From assembly GCA_965204395.1 (NCBI GenBank), contig OZ241987.1, positions 930,001-994,000 of the forward strand: a stretch of DNA of 64,000 nt, in the 5' to 3' direction. A program made the position numbers and the translations under genes. Of this stretch, positions 17,091 to 25,086 are shown in pieces. A model generated the notes under the pieces. It was not told where the DNA came from and did not search any database. It was given only the letters and a program-made list of their open reading frames with translations. This stretch comes from Bin87 sp965204395 (GTDB taxonomy: Bacteria; Chloroflexota; Dehalococcoidia; Lucifugimonadales; UBA3495). The stretch's first letter is position 1; every line of letters begins with the position of its first letter.

Positions 17091-18182
17091 CTAGTTCTCG
17101 AAGTCAGTGATCACGCTCCGCCGCACGCTGCCCGCTTTCATGTCCGCGAAGGCTCGGTTGATCTCTGACAGCGGCAGTTCCTGCGTCACCAACTCGTCCA
17201 GCTTCAACCGTCCCTGCTTGTAGAACTCGATGTACCGCGGCATGTCGGTGCGGAACCTGTTGGAACCCATCGTGCAGCCCTGGATCGCCCGCCCGCGCCT
17301 CAGGAAGTTCCCCGCGTCCAGCTCAATCTTCACCCCCTCCGGAACCATCCCGATGATGGTCGCCATGCCGCCGGGTCGCAGCATGTTGTAGCAGTCTTCT
17401 GCCGTCTGCTTCAACCCGATGGCCTCAAACGAATAGTCAACGCCGCCGCCGGTCAATTCCACGATCCGCTCGGCCACGTTGCCCGTCGTCGCGTCGATCA
17501 CGTCCGTAGCGCCGAACTCCCGCGCCAGCGCGAATTTGTCCTCGGTGGTGTCCACCGCGATGATGCGCAACGCGCCGGCCAACGCCGCCGCCTGCACGCA
17601 GTGGATGCCGATGCCGCCGCAGCCGACGACCGCTACCGTGCTGCCCGCCTCGACCCGCGCCGTGTTCAGCACCGCGCCCAGGCCGGTCGTTGCGCCGCAC
17701 CCGATCAACGCCAACTGCGGGAACGGGATGTCGTCCTCGACCTTCACCAGCGCGTTCTCGTGCACCAGCATTTCCCCCGCGTACGACCCCAGCTGCGCAA
17801 ACTGCGTGATGGCCTCTCCGTCCTTACGCAACCGCGGCGGATCGCTGCGTCTGCGAGTCACTGCCCTCCGGTCACACAGGTAGGGTTGGCCTCGGGTACA
17901 AAATTCGCACGTCCCGCAGAACACCGACAGGCACATGATCACCGAGTCCCCCGGCCGCACGTAGCTAACCTGCTCGCCCACCGCTTCAACCGTGCCGGCC
18001 GCTTCGTGTCCCAGGATGCAAGGCATCGGCGTGGTGTACAGACCTTCCACAAAATGCAGGTCGCTGTGGCACACCCCTGACGCGCCCGTCCTAACCAACA
18101 CCTCGCGGGGCGCCGGCGCATCCACCTGCACGTCCTCGATTACAACGGGCTGGTTCACCTCGCGCAAAACTGCTGCTTTCAT
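17091..18182 (-). CDS. Zinc-dependent alcohol dehydrogenase
   Basis: A 363-residue medium-chain dehydrogenase. Catalytic zinc ligands are Cys38 (GVCHSD) and His59-Glu60 (GHEAAG). The structural zinc cysteines are at 89, 92, 95 and 103. The NAD motif is VAVVGCGGIG, followed by AVDTTEDKF, where the Asp favours NAD over NADP. It has the class III/Rxyl_3153-like layout and oxidises alcohols or hydroxylated intermediates; the substrate is unknown. A GGAGG lies 9 bases before the ATG. It is followed across a 98-base gap by the GTPase gene, which is probably unrelated. Confidence 0.92.
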   Translation of the reverse strand: MKAAVLREVNQPVVIEDVQVDAPAPREVLVRTGASGVCHSDLHFVEGLYTTPMPCILGHEAAGTVEAVGEQVSYVRPGDSVIMCLSVFCGTCEFCTRGQPYLCDRRAVTRRRSDPPRLRKDGEAITQFAQLGSYAGEMLVHENALVKVEDDIPFPQLALIGCGATTGLGAVLNTARVEAGSTVAVVGCGGIGIHCVQAAALAGALRIIAVDTTEDKFALAREFGATDVIDATTGNVAERIVELTGGGVDYSFEAIGLKQTAEDCYNMLRPGGMATIIGMVPEGVKIELDAGNFLRRGRAIQGCTMGSNRFRTDMPRYIEFYKQGRLKLDELVTQELPLSEINRAFADMKAGSVRRSVITDFEN

Positions 18183-18317
18183 CTACAAATCCCTCCGAAT
18201 GATGAATTTTTGCGTGGCGCGATGGTAACGGCGCACCCGGCAAGCGTCAACAAACGTTGGCCCCCGGTGCCGGTCGCGAGGTCTGGTTTCGATACTCACC
18301 CGGACGCGCATCCAGTC

Positions 18318-18351
18318 AAAAAACGGGAGCGGACCTTCCGGACCGCCCCCG
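18318..18351 (-). terminator. Rho-independent terminator of the TRAP binding-protein gene
   Basis: Read on the minus strand, a strong GC stem (GGGGGCGGTCC, loop GGAA, GGTCCGCTCCC) is followed directly by TTTTTT. It lies 24 bases past the stop codon at 18375. Confidence 0.9.
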
Positions 18352-18374
18352 AAATTAACCGTATGTCAGGCAGC

Positions 18375-19613
18375 CTACTGCCGACTCGCCGTCCCGTCGG
18401 GATTGACCACAACGCCCGAGATCGGCGCGATCAAGTCGTTGTACAACTGGCCCGCCTCCGAATCCGGCCCTCCCGACCTATCGATCCACTTGGGCAGCAC
18501 CTCGTTGATGGCGGCCTCCTTGAGGATTACGTGCAGTTCAGGCGAGAACTCGCTGTACTCCATGCCTTCCTCGATATTCTGCCCCACCGCTTCGTCGTCC
18601 CAAACGTACACTGCTTCCAGGTTGCGCTGCTCGTGTTTCAGCCCTTCCTCCAGCAATATCTGCTGTAGGTCCGGGGGAATCTCCGCCCACGTGTCGCCGT
18701 TGATGGTGATGAACGTCTGCGCGAACGACCCGATAAACGGCCCCGTCAGGTAGTCCGTTACCTCATACCACCGCTGCCCGTATCCCGCCGACGCCGCCGT
18801 GACGCCAGCTTCCAGGATTCCGCGTTCCAGCGCCGTGTACACCTCTGCGAACGCCATCGTTTGGTCGTCCGCGCCCAGCGCGCTGATCAGGTCGCCCAGC
18901 ACCGGGCTGTGCACCCGTGTTTTCATCCCCTCGAAGTCTTCGATGGTTTGCAAGGGCCGCTTGCTGTAGAAGTACTGGCTGGGATAGAAGTTGCGGAAAA
19001 CCACCTGCCCGCCGCTCTCGCGCGTCACGATGCGATAAAGGTCCTCCTTCACCGCCGCCACCATCTCCAGGTACTGCTCCGGCGAATCCGCCAGACCCCA
19101 GATATTGGTGATGTTGAAGATGGGGAAGTCACCGGCCACGAATCCGGAGTAAATCTCGCCGAACTCCACGGTACCGTCATCAATCAGACGGATCATGTCG
19201 AACCCGCTGATGCCCAGCTCAGGGTACGAGCTCAGATTGATGTGGATTTGCCCTTCGGTCCGCTCCTCCACGCCCTCGATGAACTCTTCCACCAACTGAC
19301 ACGGGCGCAACGTCCGGTTCACGCACACATACTGAAAATCAAAATGGTAGCCGCTGGACACCAACTCCGTCTCGCCCGTCGCTTCGGGCTCTGCCATCGC
19401 TGTCGGTTCTGGCATTGCCGTAGGCTCCGCCATAGCAGTGGGTTCAGCCATGGCGGTAGGTTCAGGCATTGCCGTCGGTTCCGGCGCAGCCGTCGCCGCA
19501 GGTGCGCTGGCCGCACCTCCACCACCGCCACCCCCTGTATCTCCGCCACCACCGCAGGCGATCACTACTACCGCTAGACACAACAGCGCGACCACTGGAA
19601 TCACTCGAATCAT
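18375..19613 (-). CDS. TRAP transporter substrate-binding lipoprotein (DctP family)
   Basis: A 412-residue extracytoplasmic solute-binding protein. A lipoprotein signal peptide ends in VVVIAC with Cys20 as the lipidation site, followed by a Gly/Ala-rich stretch. Residues about 40-75 form a repetitive linker of (P/A)EPTAM units that tethers the domain to the membrane. The DctP fold follows, including the signature segment MKTRVHSPVLGDLISALGA, the FAEVYTALERGILEAG motif and LTGPFIGSFAQTFITING. TRAP systems import organic acids using an ion gradient. The membrane subunits (DctQ/DctM) are not in the window, so this is an orphan binding protein. It has its own terminator. Confidence 0.92.
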   Translation of the reverse strand: MIRVIPVVALLCLAVVVIACGGGGDTGGGGGGGAASAPAATAAPEPTAMPEPTAMAEPTAMAEPTAMPEPTAMAEPEATGETELVSSGYHFDFQYVCVNRTLRPCQLVEEFIEGVEERTEGQIHINLSSYPELGISGFDMIRLIDDGTVEFGEIYSGFVAGDFPIFNITNIWGLADSPEQYLEMVAAVKEDLYRIVTRESGGQVVFRNFYPSQYFYSKRPLQTIEDFEGMKTRVHSPVLGDLISALGADDQTMAFAEVYTALERGILEAGVTAASAGYGQRWYEVTDYLTGPFIGSFAQTFITINGDTWAEIPPDLQQILLEEGLKHEQRNLEAVYVWDDEAVGQNIEEGMEYSEFSPELHVILKEAAINEVLPKWIDRSGGPDSEAGQLYNDLIAPISGVVVNPDGTASRQ

Positions 19614-19778
19614 TGCGTTGCCCCCTATCCTATCCGACGCAACCCCGCGTCATCGTTGAGGAAACCGACCGAAGAAATCCGCCGCCGAGTTTATTGCCGA
19701 CTCTCCAAGGTGTCAAATCTCTAGATAATCACTGTCGGTAATGTCAATGCTCGTACATTATCAATAGCGCCAATACAA

Positions 19779-19808
19779 ACGAAAACGGCCCCCAACGAGG
19801 GGAGCCGT
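19779..19808 (-). terminator. Terminator of tRNA-Asp
   Basis: On the minus strand, ACGGCTCCCC, loop TCGT and GGGGGCCGT form a stem that continues into TTTTCGTTT, 23 bases after the tRNA 3' end. Confidence 0.85.
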
Positions 19809-19830
19809 CAGAACTGAGTCGTCTAGGTAA

Positions 19831-19906
19831 TGGCGACCCGGAGCGGATTCGAACCGCCGATCTCTGCCTTGACAGGGCAGTATGTTAACCGCTACACCAC
19901 CGGGCC
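19831..19906 (-). tRNA. tRNA-Asp (anticodon GTC)
   Basis: A 76-base cloverleaf. The acceptor GGCCCGG pairs with CCGGGTC (one G-U pair). The discriminator is G and CCA is encoded. The anticodon stem CTGCC/GGCAG encloses loop CTGTCAA with anticodon GTC. The T loop is TTCGAAT. A good promoter lies upstream and a terminator downstream, so it is a single-gene transcription unit. Confidence 0.97.
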
Positions 19907-19938
19907 ACATCAAACGCAGCACGAACTGCGTAACGATA

Positions 19939-19968
19939 ATTTTAGGCGGATGCCCAAAGAATTGTCAA
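19939..19968 (-). promoter_or_regulatory. Promoter of tRNA-Asp
   Basis: On the minus strand, TTGACA (19963-19968), an 18-base spacer and TAAAAT (19939-19944) lie about 33 bases before the tRNA 5' end. Confidence 0.8.
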
Positions 19969-20108
19969 ACCCGGACCCATACTCATAGGGCTCCAACACC
20001 CTACGAAATACCCATCAGTCTTTGATTGTCTCAAGGTGGTCTGTATAGTTGGCGGAAACCTGTTCTCCTCTGGATTCCACCAACCCCGACGCGTCATCGG
20101 AGCCCACT

Positions 20109-21359
20109 ATGACCACCCAATCTCAAACTAACCCCCAACTCCAGCCTTTGCCCCTCCAGGGCCTCCGCGTCCTCGACGCCACCCATATCGTGGCCGGCCC
20201 CTTCTGCTCCATGATCCTCGCCGACATGGGAGCCGAGGTCATCAAGATCGAACGTCCCGGCCGCGGCGACCAGGCGCGCCTGAATGATCCCTTCGTCCAG
20301 GGGCCCGACGGCGGGCAGGTCAGCGCCCGTTACCTCGGCGTCAACCGCAACAAGAAGAGCGTGTCCCTCGACCTCCGCGACCCGGTCGCCAAGCGCGCCT
20401 TCGAAAACATGCTCCGCGTCTCGGACGTCCTGCTGGACAACTGGGGCCCGGGAGCCATGGGCCGCCTCGGCTATCCCTACGAACGCCTCAGCGAGATCAA
20501 CCCCGGCCTGGTGTACGCCAGCATCTCCGGCTACGGCGACAGCGACGGCCTGCGCGGCCCCTACTCCAACTGGCCGGCAAACAACCCCTGCGTCCAGGGC
20601 ATGGGCGGCTGGATGATCTCCACGGGCACCCCCGAAAGCGGCCCCCAGATGGTCGGCGACAACATGGGCGACTCCGTCCCCGGCGTCTGGACCGCCCTCG
20701 GCGTCATGCTCGCCCTCGAGTCCCGCCGCAAGACCGGCAAGGGCCAGCACGTCGATATGGCGATGTACGACTGCATGGTCGCCCACACCACCAGCAGCAT
20801 GCCCCTCTATCAGACCAACGGCCAGATCACCACCACCGCCCGCGAGAACATGTTCTCCGCTCAACTCGCTCTGCGCGCATCCGACGGCTATGTCGTCCTC
20901 GCCGGCGCCGGCAACGCCGACGACAAATGGCGCGCCATGTGGAACCTCATTGGCCGCCCCGAGCTTGGTGAGGACCCCCGCTATTTGGGTCGCGGGGTGT
21001 CAGGCCAGTTCTATTTCACCAACATTGTGCCCATCATCGAGGAATGGTCCCAGCACATCCCCAAGCGCGAACTCAACCAGCACCTTTTGGACTGCGGGTT
21101 TTCCATGGGCATCGTCCAGGACACCGCCGACCTCGACGCCTGCCCTCATCTCGAGGCGCGCAATATGTTCGTCGACAGCGGCGACACCTTCGGCGGCTCG
21201 TTCCGCACCGTCAACACCCCGGTCCAGCTAACGGACTGCGAAGACACGCCGGCCAACCCTCCGCCGACCCTCGGCCAGCACAACCGCGACATCCTCTGCG
21301 ACATCGGCGGCCTCACCCCGGAGGAACTCACCCAGTTGGAAGCGGAGGGCAAAGCGTAA
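20109..21359 (+). CDS. Family III CoA-transferase (CaiB/BaiF type)
   Basis: A 416-residue enzyme from the preferred ATG at 20109 (an in-frame TTG at 20049 is unlikely). The N-terminus GLRVLDATHIVAGPFCSMIL and ADMGAEVIKIERPGRGD are typical. The active-site segment GKGQHVDMAMYDCMV carries aspartate at the catalytic position, unlike the two paralogues at 11551 and 13510. It transfers CoA between carboxylates; the substrate is unknown. The stop codon overlaps the possible ATG of the following small membrane gene (TAATG). Confidence 0.92.
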   Translation: MTTQSQTNPQLQPLPLQGLRVLDATHIVAGPFCSMILADMGAEVIKIERPGRGDQARLNDPFVQGPDGGQVSARYLGVNRNKKSVSLDLRDPVAKRAFENMLRVSDVLLDNWGPGAMGRLGYPYERLSEINPGLVYASISGYGDSDGLRGPYSNWPANNPCVQGMGGWMISTGTPESGPQMVGDNMGDSVPGVWTALGVMLALESRRKTGKGQHVDMAMYDCMVAHTTSSMPLYQTNGQITTTARENMFSAQLALRASDGYVVLAGAGNADDKWRAMWNLIGRPELGEDPRYLGRGVSGQFYFTNIVPIIEEWSQHIPKRELNQHLLDCGFSMGIVQDTADLDACPHLEARNMFVDSGDTFGGSFRTVNTPVQLTDCEDTPANPPPTLGQHNRDILCDIGGLTPEELTQLEAEGKA

Positions 21360-21823
21360 TGCGGCCCCGGCGTCGTCGCCGTGACCACAGAGCATCGGGT
21401 GATATACTGACTGCGAACACTGGCGGTACGCCGTGGGCGTTCGTTGAGGGTTCGATATCGATAAGTGCCAGTATCCTGATGGCGGACGCTATTGCCCGGT
21501 GCGACCGCTGCGGCGGCTGGCCGGCAATCAGATTTTTCAAAAGGCTGACCGAACAAGAAGACGGGGTGATAATAGCGGGGATGGCCCTGCTGTTTCCCAC
21601 CGCGCTGGTTTTCTACTTGGGGGTCAAAATGATCTTTTCAGCTTACCGGGATTACAAGAGATGGTGGGAAACCTACCAGGAAGAACGGCTTGAGCAAGGC
21701 CGGGAAGAGGGGCGGAAAGAGGAGCGCGCCCGAGTGAAGCGAGAACTCCAGGAGCACGGGGTATCGTTGGACCCTGACGCGGAACAAGCTCTTTTTGGCC
21801 AATCCGAAACCCGGCCCGACTAG
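21359..21823 (+). CDS. Small membrane protein with charged helical tail
   Basis: The frame is open well upstream, and the protein-like part runs from about 21479. It contains a hydrophobic span GVIIAGMALLFPTALVFYLG, an aromatic/basic juxtamembrane stretch (YRDYKRWWETYQEER) and a Glu/Arg-rich helix ending near residue 140. The ATG at 21359 overlaps the preceding stop codon and would add a basic leader. An internal ATG at 21479 (MADAIARCDRCGGW) is an alternative that begins with a CxxC pair. No family is recognised. It may act with the CoA-transferase only by co-transcription. Confidence 0.5.
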   Translation: MRPRRRRRDHRASGDILTANTGGTPWAFVEGSISISASILMADAIARCDRCGGWPAIRFFKRLTEQEDGVIIAGMALLFPTALVFYLGVKMIFSAYRDYKRWWETYQEERLEQGREEGRKEERARVKRELQEHGVSLDPDAEQALFGQSETRPD

Positions 21824-21862
21824 CCATCACCGTCCAAAAACCACGGAGCAGCCGCCACCGCC

Positions 21863-23122
21863 ATGCCTACCTTCCAGTCCCCAAGAGGCACCACCGACCG
21901 CCTTCCGCCGGAGCAGAAATACTGGCGCTATATCGAGGGCAAGGCGATGAACCTCGCCCGCCGGTTCGGCTACGGCCGCATCGACAGCCCCATGTTCGAG
22001 GACGCCGGCCTGTTCATCCGCGGCGTCGGCGAGGGAACCGACATCGTCGAAAAGGAGATGTACGTCTTCGAGGACCGCGGCGGCGACATGCTCACCCTCC
22101 GCGCTGAGGGCACCGCTCCCGTCTGCCGCGCCTACCTCCAGCACGGTATGCAGAACCAGGCGCAGCCCGTCCGTATGTACTACATCTGCCCCGTGTTCCG
22201 CTACGAACGCCCCCAGGCCGGCCGCTTCCGCCAGCACCACCAGTTCGGCGTCGAGGCCATCGGCGACCCCGACCCGTCCGTGGACGCCGAGGTCATCGAA
22301 CTGGGTTGGACTTTCATGCACGACATCGGCCTCTCCGACATCACCCTGGTGACCAACAGCATCGGCTGTCCCGAGTGCCGCCCCGAGTACATCCGGTCGC
22401 TCAAGTCCTACTACGAAAACCAGCACACCCATCTGTGCCAGGACTGCAAAGGCCGCCTCGAACGCAACCCGCTGCGTCTCCTCGACTGCAAGGTCGAAAC
22501 CTGCCGAGCCCTGGGCGAGGAAGCCCCCAAGTCCACCGAGTGCCTCTGCGCCGACTGCGACACGCATTGGGGCCGCGTCCAGTCTTACCTCGACGCTATG
22601 GGCATCAAAAACCGCGTCGACCACCGCCTCGTCCGCGGCCTCGACTACTACACCCGCACCGTCTTTGAGATCCAACCGGCAGTGGAGGGAGCCCAGTCCA
22701 CCATCCTCGGCGGCGGGCGCTACGACGGCCTCATCGAACAACTCGGCGGTCGGCACACCCCCGGCATCGGTTTCGGCAGCGGCATCGAACGTTTGGCCTT
22801 GAATGTCCAGCGCTCCGCCGTCGACGTGCCCAACGAACCTTCCCCGCAGTACATCGTCGTGACCATAGGTGAGGAAGCCCGCGTCGAGGGCGTGCGCCTA
22901 GCCAACCGCATGCGCGCCAACGGCGTCGGCGCAATCCTCGCCAACGGCGGGCGTGCCCTGCGCGGCCAGATGCGACAGGCCAACGCTCTCGGGGTCTCGG
23001 CCGCCTTGATCCTGGGCGAGGACGAGGTGCGCGACGGCACCGTCATGGTGCGCGACATGGCCACCTCCAGCCAGGAAGCTGTATCCACCGACGCGTTCAT
23101 CGCCGGGCTGGCATCCGGCTGA
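21863..23122 (+). CDS. hisS: Histidyl-tRNA synthetase
   Basis: A 419-residue class II aminoacyl-tRNA synthetase that charges tRNA-His. It opens with PRGTTDRLPPEQKYW. Motif 2 spans FRYERPQAGRFRQHHQFG (about residues 112-129). The histidine-specific GLDYYTRTVFE lies near 258 and motif 3 (GFGSGIERL) near 302. An insertion domain (about 175-225) has paired cysteines: CPEC, CQDC, CKVETC, CLCADC. A C-terminal anticodon-binding domain follows. The length is normal. It begins 39 bases after the small membrane gene and is followed by a GC hairpin. Confidence 0.97.
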   Translation: MPTFQSPRGTTDRLPPEQKYWRYIEGKAMNLARRFGYGRIDSPMFEDAGLFIRGVGEGTDIVEKEMYVFEDRGGDMLTLRAEGTAPVCRAYLQHGMQNQAQPVRMYYICPVFRYERPQAGRFRQHHQFGVEAIGDPDPSVDAEVIELGWTFMHDIGLSDITLVTNSIGCPECRPEYIRSLKSYYENQHTHLCQDCKGRLERNPLRLLDCKVETCRALGEEAPKSTECLCADCDTHWGRVQSYLDAMGIKNRVDHRLVRGLDYYTRTVFEIQPAVEGAQSTILGGGRYDGLIEQLGGRHTPGIGFGSGIERLALNVQRSAVDVPNEPSPQYIVVTIGEEARVEGVRLANRMRANGVGAILANGGRALRGQMRQANALGVSAALILGEDEVRDGTVMVRDMATSSQEAVSTDAFIAGLASG

Positions 23123-23146
23123 ACGCTAGTTCCATGATGTATCACG

Positions 23147-23170
23147 GGCCGGCCCTCTGGCCGGCCTTAT
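23147..23170 (+). terminator. Probable hisS terminator
   Basis: Perfect 8-bp arms GGCCGGCC/GGCCGGCC around CTCT, then TTAT. The short T run makes it a weak intrinsic terminator. Confidence 0.55.
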
Positions 23171-23230
23171 GCTTGGTAGCCAAGTCCGCAAAATAGAAAA
23201 CAAAATCGAAAATAACGTGTCAAAATGTCA

Positions 23231-23266
23231 TTGACAGCGAACGCGCGTTTGCTAGAACATACAGAC
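23231..23266 (+). promoter_or_regulatory. Strong promoter overlapped by a LexA (SOS)-box-like operator
   Basis: TTGACA (23231-23236), a 16-base spacer and TAGAAC (23253-23258). An A-rich tract at 23188-23214 sits upstream like an UP element. Between the two hexamers lies CGAACGCGCGTTTG (23238-23251), close to the Gram-positive LexA consensus CGAACRNRYGTTYG. The -10 region starts TAGAACATACAGAC, a 14-mer also found in the promoter at 63471-63499. Confidence 0.6.
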
Positions 23267-23310
23267 AGCACAAATGCCCTCAACTGGGCGCTTCAGGAGT
23301 ATTTTCTGTT

Positions 23311-23610
23311 ATGTTCAGCAATGCCAGCATCATGGGAGCCACCACCGCCATCCGCACCACCACCATCCCGGACTCCGGACGCAAGGTGTACTACCGTGGT
23401 TACCTCATTCACGGTGAAATTCCCGGCATCTCGTATGTCATCTACGGCCGCAACGAGTTCGGCCAGGTCGCGGAACTCGGCGCGGCCCGCACTTTCCCGT
23501 CGGCGATGCGTTGGGTTGACCGGCACTCCACCCAGATGCAGCAAATGATGCCCGTCGACACCCAGGGCCCCGTCTGTTCGGGCCCGGACCGTTTTGCCGC
23601 CGCCGCGTGA
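23311..23610 (+). CDS. Small uncharacterised protein behind an SOS-like promoter
   Basis: A 99-residue protein with no recognised family. It looks like a small mixed alpha/beta domain: two strand-like segments (RKVYYRGYLIHG and GISYVIYGRNEFG) followed by a helix (FPSAMRWVDRHSTQMQQMM). There is no signal peptide or membrane segment. AGGAG lies 11 bases before the ATG. Transcription probably starts near 23265 from the promoter described upstream, which overlaps a LexA-box-like palindrome. A DNA-damage-inducible role is inferred only from that site. It is followed after 14 bases by the cyclase-family gene. Confidence 0.7.
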   Translation: MFSNASIMGATTAIRTTTIPDSGRKVYYRGYLIHGEIPGISYVIYGRNEFGQVAELGAARTFPSAMRWVDRHSTQMQQMMPVDTQGPVCSGPDRFAAAA

Positions 23611-23624
23611 AGAGCGTCTGATCC

Positions 23625-24344
23625 TTGTCCGGCGAGTCAGAGAAACTTATCGCCTATCGCCGCGTCGTGGACTTGAGCCATCCCATCGCGCCTGAGATTC
23701 CCGTATGGCCCGGCGACCCGGCGGTCGAGTTTCAAGACGTTGCCCTGCCCGACCGCCACGGCTACTTCCTGAGAAAGTTCAGCATGGGCGAGCACAGCGG
23801 CACTCATCTTGCCTCGCCTTCAACCTATTACACCGACGGCGCAGGCCCGGACGCTCTGCAACCTTGGTCGTTGGTGGTGAGCGCCGTCGTCATCGACATA
23901 AGTGAACGCGCGTCCGAGAATCCCGATTACACGCTATCGGCCAGGGACGTCGCCGAGTGGGAGCGCAACCACGGACAGGTGCCAGCCGGCGCAGTCGTCC
24001 TGATGAACATCGGCTGGTCCCGTCTCTGGGACCGGCCGGAACGGTTCATCAACGCGGACCCCGCAGGCGTGATGCACACCCCCGGGTTCACCATGGAAGC
24101 CGGGCGCTTCCTCCTCGAGTGGCGACACGTCTCCGGACTGGGTATCGACACCCACGGGATCGACCCCGGAATGGACACCGAACTATCGGTCAGCAGGTTG
24201 GCCCTGGCCCAATCGTCCCTGGTCCTCGAGTGCCTCAACAACCTAGACCAACTGCCCGCCACCGGAGCCACGCTGATCATTGGCCGCCTGCCCCTCGTCG
24301 GAGGCAGCGGCTCCCCCGCCAGCGTCCTCGCCCTTGTCCCCTAA
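23625..24344 (+). CDS. Cyclase family protein (kynurenine formamidase-like fold) with altered metal motif
   Basis: A 239-residue protein with a TTG start. The opening VVDLSHPIAPEIPVWPGDP matches the cyclase/formamidase family, which hydrolyses amides such as formylkynurenine or isatin with a bound metal. The signature HxGTHxDxPxH appears here as HSGTHLASPST. The first two histidines are kept, but the Asp is Ala and the third His is Thr. The later GLGIDTHGIDPG segment and C-terminal PLVGGSGSPASVLALV fit the family. The activity may therefore differ. The gene follows the 23311 gene closely and may be co-transcribed with it. Confidence 0.8.
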   Translation: MSGESEKLIAYRRVVDLSHPIAPEIPVWPGDPAVEFQDVALPDRHGYFLRKFSMGEHSGTHLASPSTYYTDGAGPDALQPWSLVVSAVVIDISERASENPDYTLSARDVAEWERNHGQVPAGAVVLMNIGWSRLWDRPERFINADPAGVMHTPGFTMEAGRFLLEWRHVSGLGIDTHGIDPGMDTELSVSRLALAQSSLVLECLNNLDQLPATGATLIIGRLPLVGGSGSPASVLALVP

Positions 24345-24684
24345 ACCCACCTCCGTTCCCGCAATCCCACCACAAAGTCCGTCGTTCCCGCGAAAGTCAT
24401 AGATCCACCCCCAGCGTGCGGGAATCCTGCACAACCGAAATCAAAAACCCTCTCCCTTGATGGGAGAGGGCTAGGGTGAGGGTGAAATCTGCATTCACGC
24501 ACTCGCCCGCTCGAGAGGAGCGGTGCCCGCCCCGGCGGTCACGATCTCAATCCCCTCTCCCATGATGAGTGGAACGTCCGCCCCCGTCGGGAGAGGTTGG
24601 CGTGCGAGCCTGTCCGCCTTTGGCGGATCCGCCTCTGGTGGGAGAGGGCTGCGGTACGTGTGAGACTATCTTCGCGACCCTGTT
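24345..24684. repeat. Mosaic of intergenic repeats
   Basis: No gene is seen in this gap. It holds a broken TTCCCGCGAAAG...GCGGGAATCC element (24384-24428), a full family A repeat (24446-24487), a second family A arm interrupted by unrelated sequence (24551-24597) and a third partial arm with GGTGGGAGAGGG (24637-24650). The order suggests repeats nested within one another. Confidence 0.7.
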
Positions 24685-25080
24685 CTAAAGCGCAGCCGCT
24701 CCTGCCGCCGCGCACTGCTCGTCTTCCTCGCTGGTGCCGCCGCCAACGCCGCACGCGCCAACCACGGCCCCGTCGCTGGTAATGGGCACCGCGCCCTGCC
24801 CGAAGATCATCTCCGAACCGGAACGTTCCCTGATGCCCGCCGGCGTCGGAGCGTTCGCCCGATCCTGCATCTCTCCGCTCGGACGTCCAAACGCCGCTGA
24901 TGCCGCGGCCTTGCCCTGGCAGCCGTACGCCGACGCCCAGATCGCGCCGTCCATCCGCTGCAGGCCAACCAGCCGTCCGCCCGAATCGACCACGGCCACG
25001 CTGACCTTGATGTTCAGTTCCTCGGCCTTGGCTATCGCCGCCGCCATGATCCGGTTGCTGTCTGCAAGTGTTAGAGCCAT
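24685..25080 (-). CDS. GlcG/HbpS family protein (DUF336)
   Basis: A 131-residue single-domain protein: ALTLADSNRIMAAAIAKAEE, then VSVAVVDSGGRLVGLQRMDG, SAYGCQGKAAASAAF, and the glycine-rich end ITSDGAVVGACGVGGGTSEEDE. These are the DUF336 signatures. Family members include haem-binding HbpS and GlcG of glycolate-utilisation loci; their enzymatic role is unclear. GGAGG lies 7 bases before the ATG at 25080, and an ATG at 25086 is too close to it. The adjacent region upstream is a long gene-free gap, so it is probably monocistronic. Confidence 0.88.
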   Translation of the reverse strand: MALTLADSNRIMAAAIAKAEELNIKVSVAVVDSGGRLVGLQRMDGAIWASAYGCQGKAAASAAFGRPSGEMQDRANAPTPAGIRERSGSEMIFGQGAVPITSDGAVVGACGVGGGTSEEDEQCAAAGAAAL

Positions 25081-25086
25081 TTCCAT

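Noticed and set aside
21044..21358. Upstream extension of the small membrane ORF at 21359-21823
   Set aside because: It lies within the CoA-transferase gene in another frame and is Arg/Pro-rich, so only the downstream part was kept.
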